Shown here piece by piece: positions 21,917-26,764 of a stretch of 26,764 nucleotides of DNA. This DNA comes from Frankiales bacterium (GTDB lineage: Bacteria; Actinomycetota; Actinomycetes; Mycobacteriales; SCTD01): NCBI GenBank assembly GCA_025965735.1, contig JAOPWK010000186.1, forward strand, positions 1 to 26,764, written 5' to 3'. The translations under genes were made by a program, and so were the position numbers. Under the pieces are notes generated by a model. That model saw only the letters and a list, made by a program, of their open reading frames with translations. It did not search any database and was not told the DNA's origin. Positions within the stretch are counted from its first letter, which is position 1, and each line of letters starts with the position of its first letter.

Positions 21917-23035
21917 ATGAGGCCGCGGGACTCCACGGCGACCGCCGCAGCGGTGGTCTTGTTCTCCTTCGGGCTGGGCGTCTCGAGTCTTGCACTACCC
22001 CTGTTGGCGGCGGCGGCCGGCTACGACCTCCGCGAGATCGGCCTGATCACGGCGATCTCGGCCGGCGCGCAGCTCGCCATCCGGCCCAGCGTCCCGTGGC
22101 TGTCCCGCCGGGTCGCGGACCGGACGATCGTCGCCGCGGCCGCGGCCATGCTCGCTCTGTCCTGCGCCTTGGCCGCGGCGTCAACGGCGCCCGCGGTGCT
22201 CGCCGCCGCGGCCCTGCTGCAGGGGGTCGGCCGCGCCTACTTCTGGAGCGGCAGCCAACTCCATGGTGTGCGGACGTCGCCCTCGGCGCTCAGCGCCATC
22301 TCGCGGCTGAACCTGATCTCGGGCGTGGGGATGCTGACCGGGCCGGTGGTGGCCGGCCTGCTGGCCGAGCAGGCGCTCGATCTGGCGCTGGCGCTCGGCG
22401 CGGTCGTCTGCGGGCTCGGCATCGTCGCCGCTCAGCGGATGGCGCTGCTCCCGCCGCTCGCCCCGCGCGACCGGGCAGCGAGCCGCGGCCTGTTCCGGCG
22501 ACCCGGTGTCCTCAAGGGCAGCGTCCTGAGTGCAGGGTCCGGCGCCTGGACGTCGATGGCGCTGTCGTTCCTGCCGCTGGTCCTGGCGGACCGCCAGTCG
22601 CCGGCGCTCGTCGGCGGGCTGATGGCGCTCGCACACGGCGCCAACATCGCCGGCAGCGCCGTCATCGCGCGCAGCCGCCCGGCGTCAACGGACAGGTGGA
22701 TGGTCGCCAGCGCGCTCGCCAACGGCACCGGACTGGCGCTGGTCGCGCCTACGGCGGGCATCCTGCCGCTGGTCGCGCTGGCGCTGGTCCTGAGCGGTCT
22801 GGGAGCGGGCGCGCTGCTCAGCCTCGGCCCGGCGATGGCGACAGCTGCAGTCAGCGACGAGGAGCGCGCGACGGCTCTGGCGGTGACCGGCAGCGCCCGC
22901 GCGGGTGCCATGCTGCTGGCGCCGCTCGGCGTGGCCTCGGTGGTGTCCGCGATCCCGCTGGCCGCCGCGCTGGCGGCACTGGGCGTGCTGCTTGCCGTCC
23001 CGATGCGGCCGGTCAGGCGGGACGGCGGCCGCTAG
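21917..23035 (+). CDS. MFS transporter
   Basis: A 372-residue protein with about 11-12 hydrophobic segments in the major-facilitator pattern, with a short central cytoplasmic loop around RMALLPPLAPRDRAASRGLFRRPG near residue 180-205. The loop 2-3 motif is reduced to SVPWLSRRVADR, an MFS_1-like version of GxLADRxGRR. No substrate-specific motif is evident. ATG 21917 is chosen because the membrane domain follows at once, but GGAGG ends only 1 base before it, an awkward spacing; a GTG in AAAVVLF a few codons later is an alternative. The gene starts 22 bases after RidA and is probably the last gene of the catabolic island. Uptake or efflux of the aromatic substrate is inferred from position only. 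Confidence 0.8.
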   Translation: MRPRDSTATAAAVVLFSFGLGVSSLALPLLAAAAGYDLREIGLITAISAGAQLAIRPSVPWLSRRVADRTIVAAAAAMLALSCALAAASTAPAVLAAAALLQGVGRAYFWSGSQLHGVRTSPSALSAISRLNLISGVGMLTGPVVAGLLAEQALDLALALGAVVCGLGIVAAQRMALLPPLAPRDRAASRGLFRRPGVLKGSVLSAGSGAWTSMALSFLPLVLADRQSPALVGGLMALAHGANIAGSAVIARSRPASTDRWMVASALANGTGLALVAPTAGILPLVALALVLSGLGAGALLSLGPAMATAAVSDEERATALAVTGSARAGAMLLAPLGVASVVSAIPLAAALAALGVLLAVPMRPVRRDGGR

Positions 23036-23082
23036 CTGTGTTCCGGCCGCTGGTGGAGGCGCTTGTGATGATCCAGACCCGG

Positions 23083-23100
23083 GGTCGGACGCCGCCGACC
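23083..23100 (+). terminator. Weak hairpin after the MFS gene
   Basis: GGTCGG (23083-23088) and CCGACC (23095-23100) form a 6-bp stem with a 6-base loop, 48 bases after the MFS stop and before the leaderless-type promoter of the next gene. There is no T-run. It could end the island transcript, but the support is weak. Confidence 0.3.
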
Positions 23101-23150
23101 GGCCTCGCGGCGAGCCTGCGCCGCGCACGGGCGGGCGTCAGGGGCTGACC

Positions 23151-23156
23151 TAGCCT
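23151..23156 (+). promoter_or_regulatory. Putative -10 box of a leaderless promoter
   Basis: TAGCCT ends 6 bases before the GTG start at 23163, the spacing expected when transcription begins at the start codon. There is no Shine-Dalgarno before the GTG, which supports leaderless translation. The -35 is unclear. Confidence 0.5.
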
Positions 23157-23162
23157 GAGCCG

Positions 23163-23978
23163 GTGCGCGCGGTCCGGGTCCTGCAGGCGGCCGGCCTGGG
23201 CGTCGTCGCCCTCGCTCTGGACCTGACGGTCCTGACGCCCCGGCGGCTGCGGGTGCACGACGTGCCGCTCGCGGTGCCCGGCTGGCCGGCGGAGCTCGAC
23301 GGCCTGCGGGTCGCGGTCGTCGGCGACGTGCACGCGGGCTCGCCCTGGTTCGGGCTGGACCGCGTCCGGTCGATCGTGCAGCGGGTCGCGGACGTGCGGC
23401 CGGACCTCGTGCTGCTGCTCGGCGACTACATGGTCGACGTCACCCTCGGCGTGCACCACGAGCCGGCGGACGTCGCGGACGCGCTGGTCGGTCTGAAGGA
23501 CGTCGCGCCCGTGGTCGGCGTCCTCGGCAACCACGACTGGGACGCCGACGGGGTGCGGGTGCGCGCGGCGTTCGATGCCGCCGGGCTGCCGATGCTGGAG
23601 GAGGAGGCCGTGCCCGTGCTGGACGGGCGGCTCTGGATCGCTGGTGTCGGGGACCTCTGGCGGCGCAAGCCGTCGGTGCCCAGGGCGCTGGCGACGGTGC
23701 CGGCGGACGCGACCGTCGTGCTGCTCACGCACAACCCGGACGTCGTGGTGAAGGTGCCGCCGACGGTGCCGCTGGTGCTGGCCGGGCACACGCACGGCGG
23801 CCAGGTGCGACTGTTCGGGCGGGTGCTGCACACCATCAGCAAGCGCAGCGGCAACCGCTGGTCGCACGGCTGGTACGCCGACGACCGGCTCTACGTCACC
23901 TCGGGGCTCGGCACGAGCAAGTGGCCGATCCGCAACGTCGTCCCCGAGGTCCCGGTGCTCGTCCTGCGGCCGGCGTGA
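23163..23978 (+). CDS. Membrane-anchored metallophosphoesterase (YkuE-like)
   Basis: A 271-residue calcineurin-like phosphoesterase. All five metal-site blocks are present in order: GDVH near residue 57, GDY near 88, GNHD near 122, LTHNPD near 193 and GHTHGGQ near 213. A single hydrophobic segment at the N-terminus (about 6-24, VLQAAGLGVVALALDL) should anchor it in the membrane. Relatives act on phospholipid or UDP-sugar-linked phosphate esters, or are uncharacterised; the substrate here is unknown. The GTG start has no Shine-Dalgarno but a TAGCCT box 6 bases upstream. The DUF192 lipoprotein gene overlaps its stop (GTGA at 23975). This marks the return to ordinary chromosomal genes after the catabolic island. 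Confidence 0.9.
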   Translation: MRAVRVLQAAGLGVVALALDLTVLTPRRLRVHDVPLAVPGWPAELDGLRVAVVGDVHAGSPWFGLDRVRSIVQRVADVRPDLVLLLGDYMVDVTLGVHHEPADVADALVGLKDVAPVVGVLGNHDWDADGVRVRAAFDAAGLPMLEEEAVPVLDGRLWIAGVGDLWRRKPSVPRALATVPADATVVLLTHNPDVVVKVPPTVPLVLAGHTHGGQVRLFGRVLHTISKRSGNRWSHGWYADDRLYVTSGLGTSKWPIRNVVPEVPVLVLRPA

Positions 23979-24412
23979 GGCGGGTCGCCCTCGTCCTGCT
24001 GCTGGCGCTGGTCGCCTGCGGCGGTGACGAGCCGGCACCGGACGACGGGCGCGTCCGCGGGACGCTGGACGGGGTGCGGCTCGTGCTCGAGGTCGCGGAC
24101 ACTCCGGACGAGCGCGCGGTCGGCCTCATGCGCCGCGCGTCGGTCCCGCCCGGCACGGGGATGGTGTTCCTCTACGACGAGCCGACGACCGGCCGCTTCT
24201 ACATGTACGCCGTGCCGATCCCGCTGCGCGCCGTCTTCGTGCGCGAGGGCCGGGTCGTGTTCGACGTCGTGATGCCGCCCTGCGAGAAGGGGCTCGCGCC
24301 CGGCGACTGCCCGACGTACGGCCCGGACGAGCCGTTCGACACCGTCGTCGAGACCGCGCCCGAGACACTGCCGGACGTGCAGCCCGGTGACCGGCTGGTG
24401 CTGGAGCCCTAG
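23975..24412 (+). CDS. DUF192-domain lipoprotein
   Basis: A 145-residue exported protein. A short signal peptide ends in the lipobox LVAC (Cys at about residue 15), so the mature protein should be lipid-anchored. The rest is a DUF192 domain: TPDERAVGLMRRASVPPGTGMVFLYDEP, the TGRFYMYAVPIPL strand (family F.M.n...pLDvvFi pattern) and VVMPPCEKG. The family forms a small beta-barrel found in bacteria and archaea with no established biochemical role. The two cysteines in PPCEKGLAPGDCP could form a disulfide outside the cell. The GTG overlaps the phosphoesterase stop, so the two genes are probably co-translated. The start of the next gene lies 9 bases after its stop, under its own promoter. Confidence 0.85.
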   Translation: MRRVALVLLLALVACGGDEPAPDDGRVRGTLDGVRLVLEVADTPDERAVGLMRRASVPPGTGMVFLYDEPTTGRFYMYAVPIPLRAVFVREGRVVFDVVMPPCEKGLAPGDCPTYGPDEPFDTVVETAPETLPDVQPGDRLVLEP

Positions 24413-24415
24413 GGT
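24410..24415 (+). promoter_or_regulatory. Putative -10 box of a leaderless promoter for the M20 peptidase
   Basis: TAGGGT lies across the stop codon of the DUF192 gene and ends 6 bases before ATG 24422. There is no purine-rich ribosome binding site before that ATG, so a leaderless transcript is likely. Confidence 0.5.
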
Positions 24416-24421
24416 CCGGGA

Positions 24422-25753
24422 ATGAGCGACGAGCTGCAGGACGCCGTACGGCGCGAGATGCCCCGCGCGCGCCAGGACCTGGAGGCGCTCGTGCGGGTGC
24501 CGACCATCTCGGCGGACCCGGCGCACGCGCAGGACGTGGCGCGCGCCGTCGACGACGTCGCCGCGCTGGCGCGGGAAGCCGGCGCTGCCGACGTGCAGGT
24601 GCTGTCGACGCAGGGCGGGCACCCGGCGCTGGTCGCGACCTGGCCTGCGCCTGCGGGGAAGCCGACGGTCCTGCTCTACGCGCACCTCGACGTGCAGCCG
24701 ACGGGGCCGGCCGAGGAGTGGACGGCGCCGCCCTTCGAGCCGACCGAGCGGGACGGCCGGCTGTACGGACGCGGCGCCGCCGACGACAAGGCCGGGGTGC
24801 TGATGCACCTCGCCGTGCTGCGCGCGTTCAGCGGCGCGCCGCCGGTCGGGGTCGTGCTCTTCCTCGAGGGCGAGGAGGAGATCGGCTCACCCACCCTGCC
24901 CGCGATGCTGGCCGAGCACCGCGACCTGCTGCGCGCCGACGTCATCGTCATCGCCGACTCGGCCAACGCCTCGGTCGACGTCCCGGCCTTCACCACCAGC
25001 CTGCGCGGGCTGGTCGACCTGACGGTCGAGGTGCGGGTGCTGGAGCGACCGGTGCACTCCGGCGTCTACGGCGGCGCGGTGCCGGACGCGCTGACCGCGC
25101 TGTGCCGGCTGCTCACGACGCTGCACGACGACGAGGGCGAGGTGGCCGTGCAGGGGCTGCACTCGTACACCTCGGCCGCGCCCGACCCGGACCTCGACAC
25201 CTTCCGCGCGGACGCCGGGATCCTCGAAGGCGTAGGCCTGATCGGCAGCGGCAGCATTCCCGAGCGGCTGTGGCACAAGCCGGCGATCGCCGTCCTCGGC
25301 ATGGACGCCCCGGCGACCGAGGACGCCTCGAACGTCCTGCTGGCCAAGGCCCGCGCGAAGGTCAGCCTGCGCCTCGCACCCGGCAGCGACGAGCACGCAG
25401 CCATGAAGCTGCTGAGCGACCACCTGACCGCGCACGCCGTGTGGGGCAGCCAGGTGGAGGTGACCGCCGGCTCGATGGGCGGCGCGTTCGCGCTCGAGGC
25501 GACCGGCGACGTGTACGACCTGGCCCGCGAGGCGTTCGAGCTGGCGTACGGCAACGCGCCGGTCGAGGCCGGCATCGGCGGGTCCATCCCGTTCATCGCC
25601 GAGTTCGCCCGCACCTACCCGGGCGCCACGGTGCTGGTGACCGGGGTGGGCGACCCTGCCTCCCGCTGGCACGGCATCGACGAGTCGCTGCACCTCGGCA
25701 TGTGGGAGCGCGCGTGCCTGGCCGAAGCGCTGCTGCTCGCACGCCTGGCGTGA
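24422..25753 (+). CDS. M20-family metallopeptidase (dipeptidase)
   Basis: A 443-residue cytoplasmic di-zinc peptidase of the M20 family (CNDP/DapE-like dipeptidases). The first zinc ligand is H88 in LLYAHLDVQP, the bridging Asp is in GRGAADDKAG (about 121-122), the catalytic Glu and next ligand are in EGEEEIGS near 143, a further Asp is in VIADSANAS and the last His is in GIDESLHLG near 425. The dimerisation lid (about 190-320) starts at LRGLVDLTVEVRVLERPVHSG. The length is typical. The ATG is leaderless-type with TAGGGT 6 bases upstream. Relatives release amino acids from dipeptides, but exact specificity varies. A short frame overlaps its stop (GTGA). Confidence 0.92.
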   Translation: MSDELQDAVRREMPRARQDLEALVRVPTISADPAHAQDVARAVDDVAALAREAGAADVQVLSTQGGHPALVATWPAPAGKPTVLLYAHLDVQPTGPAEEWTAPPFEPTERDGRLYGRGAADDKAGVLMHLAVLRAFSGAPPVGVVLFLEGEEEIGSPTLPAMLAEHRDLLRADVIVIADSANASVDVPAFTTSLRGLVDLTVEVRVLERPVHSGVYGGAVPDALTALCRLLTTLHDDEGEVAVQGLHSYTSAAPDPDLDTFRADAGILEGVGLIGSGSIPERLWHKPAIAVLGMDAPATEDASNVLLAKARAKVSLRLAPGSDEHAAMKLLSDHLTAHAVWGSQVEVTAGSMGGAFALEATGDVYDLAREAFELAYGNAPVEAGIGGSIPFIAEFARTYPGATVLVTGVGDPASRWHGIDESLHLGMWERACLAEALLLARLA

Positions 25754-25920
25754 GCCGCTCGGTCGAGGAGCAGCTCACCCGCGTCCTCGGCACGTGGGCG
25801 GCCGCCTCCGTCGCCGCGGGCGCGGCGGTCGCGGTGCAGGGCGCGTTCCTGCTGCTGCTGGACGTCACGGCGGCACAGCTTGCGCTGAACAGCCGTTCCT
25901 GCCGCACTGCACGCGGCTGA
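25750..25920 (+). pseudogene. Short reading frame, probably the truncated 5' part of a membrane-associated gene
   Basis: A GTG at 25750 overlaps the peptidase stop and opens a 56-codon frame. Its first half, SRSVEEQLTRVLGTWAAASVAAGAAVAV, looks like the start of a real protein: a charged amphipathic helix followed by an alanine-rich membrane-like helix, with strong coding-type third-position GC. The second half (GAFLLLLDVTAAQLALNSRS, ending TARG) does not continue it convincingly, and codon use weakens after about 25880. I infer a gene that lost its 3' part, perhaps a DUF6992-like membrane protein, but a genuine 56-residue protein is possible. The following 139 bases up to 26059 hold no recognisable gene, only the leader of the next one. 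Confidence 0.4.
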
Positions 25921-26059
25921 AACGTGCCGAGCCGGGTGTTCCTGCCGTGACGCGCGGATGCACCAGATGTGCTGTCCCGTGGTTGATCTCGTGCTCGTCG
26001 GGCACAGAGTGACTCGACACGAACACGCGCCGCTACCGGCGCACGATGGAGGGAACCAC

Positions 26060-26371
26060 ATGCGTAGAGCCCTCGCCACCGCCACGATCGCCGGCGCTGT
26101 CGCTCTCGTCCCGATGACCGCTCTGGCGGCCTCGGCCGACGAGGCACCGGTCGCCGCTGGCGCCGTCGCCACGTCGACGGACTCCGAGGACGTCGACGAG
26201 CCGCTGGAGCAGGACGGCGACGACGACACCGGCAAGTACGGCCTGATCGGCCTGAGCGGAATGCTCGGCCTGTTCGGCTACAAGAAGTACAAGGACCACC
26301 AGGCCAGCCGCACGACGACCACTGGCACGACCGACACCGACGGCACGACCGGCACCTCCCGCCGCGTCTGA
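26060..26371 (+). CDS. Small secreted protein with WGxxGxxG-like C-terminal motif, copy 1
   Basis: A 103-residue protein. A signal peptide (MRRALATATIAGAVALVPMTALA, cleavage probably after ALA at about residue 23) is followed by an acidic linker rich in Asp, Glu and Thr (about 24-57). Then comes a Gly/Leu core, KYGLIGLSGMLGLFGYKKYK (about 59-78), and a Thr/Gly-rich basic tail. The core is the glycine-leucine repeat plus lysines seen in WGxxGxxG-type tails, except that the Trp is replaced by Tyr. Start ATG 26060 has GGAGGG (26048-26053) with 6-base spacing; an upstream in-frame codon at 25958 adds no signal-like sequence. It is followed 45 bases later by a paralogue. Surface retention by an unknown sorting system is a hypothesis. 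No function is known to me. Confidence 0.75.
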   Translation: MRRALATATIAGAVALVPMTALAASADEAPVAAGAVATSTDSEDVDEPLEQDGDDDTGKYGLIGLSGMLGLFGYKKYKDHQASRTTTTGTTDTDGTTGTSRRV

Positions 26372-26416
26372 GCCAGCTCGTCCCTCGCCCGAACGTCTGA
26401 CCTGAAGGAGATCGTC

Positions 26417-26659
26417 ATGCGCAAGACCCTCACCGCCCTGGCCCTCACCGCCACCCTCACCGGCGGCACCGCGGCCGTCGCCACCACGGCGTACGCCGCT
26501 CCCGCCCCCTCCGCGCCCGTCGTCTCGCAGAGCGAGACGGAGAGCGACGAGGGCAGCAGCGACAAGACCGGCCTCTGGGGCCTGCTCGGCCTGCTCGGCC
26601 TCGCGGGTCTGCTCAAGAAGAAGGAGCACACGACCACCACGGGTACCGCCCACCGGTAG
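26417..26659 (+). CDS. Small secreted protein with WGxxGxxG C-terminal motif, copy 2
   Basis: An 80-residue paralogue of the preceding protein. It has a signal peptide (MRKTLTALALTATLTGG through TTAYAA, cleavage after AYA-A at about residue 28), a short Pro/Ser/Glu acidic linker, then LWGLLGLLGLAGLLKKKE near residues 53-68 and a Thr/His-rich tail. The WGxxGxxGLxGLLKKK block is the full form of a motif that occurs at the C-terminus of small exported proteins and has been proposed as a surface-sorting signal. Here a tail of about 12 residues follows the lysines. The start has AAGGAG (26404-26409). A strong hairpin terminator follows at 26670. Transcription with copy 1 is likely. Confidence 0.78.
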   Translation: MRKTLTALALTATLTGGTAAVATTAYAAPAPSAPVVSQSETESDEGSSDKTGLWGLLGLLGLAGLLKKKEHTTTTGTAHR

Positions 26660-26669
26660 TCCTCGCTTC

Positions 26670-26710
26670 GACGAAGGGCCGGTCCGCCTCACGGGGGCCG
26701 GCCCTTCGTC
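26670..26710 (+). terminator. Strong hairpin terminator after the WGxxGxxG pair
   Basis: Perfect 13-bp arms GACGAAGGGCCGG (26670-26682) and CCGGCCCTTCGTC (26698-26710) enclose a 15-base loop, 10 bases after the stop of the second small protein. No T-run follows, as is common in high-GC actinobacteria. Confidence 0.85.
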
Positions 26711-26764
26711 ATGCCCGCACCAGTTGGCCGGGCTGAGAAGCGCCGCAGGGGGTAGCGCCCCTCC

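Noticed and set aside
23040..23056. Fifth possible operator, GTTCCG-GCCGC-TGGTGG, after the MFS gene
   Set aside because: The second half matches the consensus at only two positions and it lies downstream of the island's last gene; it serves as an example of background GTTCCG occurrence.

Overview
This window comes from a very GC-rich Actinomycetota chromosome. Many GTG and TTG starts, GTGA/ATGA stop-start overlaps, TAnnnT boxes placed for leaderless transcripts, and small secreted proteins ending in WGxxGxxGLxGL-KKK all fit this. A Geodermatophilaceae/Frankiales-type soil or rock actinobacterium is plausible, but that is inference; no rRNA or tRNA is present to decide it.

Left flank (1-6304): the 3' end of a LytR_C-domain envelope protein, then otsB (trehalose-6-phosphate phosphatase). 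Convergent to these lie a double-AAA ATPase and otsA (trehalose-6-phosphate synthase), with a long perfect inverted repeat between the convergent pairs. Divergent from otsA is threonine synthase, preceded by a SAM-I (S-box) riboswitch whose closing helix overlaps the ribosome binding site.

Catabolic island (about 6305-23035): arm 1 on the plus strand encodes an ABC importer (binding lipoprotein, permease, ATPase) with a UbiD-family prenylated-FMN decarboxylase gene inserted between the first two. It continues with a ferredoxin reductase, an extradiol ring-cleavage dioxygenase, a meta-cleavage-product hydrolase, Rieske dioxygenase alpha and beta subunits, a [3Fe-4S] ferredoxin and an 84-residue companion protein. 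A convergent IclR regulator follows. Divergent from the regulator is arm 2: 2-hydroxypentadienoate hydratase, acetylating acetaldehyde dehydrogenase, 4-hydroxy-2-oxovalerate aldolase, a UbiX flavin prenyltransferase, a probable flavin-binding split-barrel protein, a RidA protein and an MFS transporter. Together they read as a complete route from import of an aromatic (probably carboxylated) compound through ring dihydroxylation, meta-cleavage, hydrolysis and decarboxylation to pyruvate and acetyl-CoA. No dihydrodiol dehydrogenase is present. The layout resembles p-cumate-type pathways, but with a UbiD/UbiX decarboxylase. Four GTTCCG-N5-CGGNAC-like pseudo-palindromes, one before each likely transcription unit of the island, are candidate operators for the IclR protein and are the most interesting regulatory observation here.

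Right flank (23036-26764): a leaderless-type metallophosphoesterase gene, a DUF192 lipoprotein, an M20 dipeptidase, a short probably truncated reading frame, and two tandem small secreted proteins with WGxxGxxG-type C-terminal motifs, closed by a perfect 13-bp terminator hairpin. No CRISPR, insertion sequence, tRNA or rRNA was seen.
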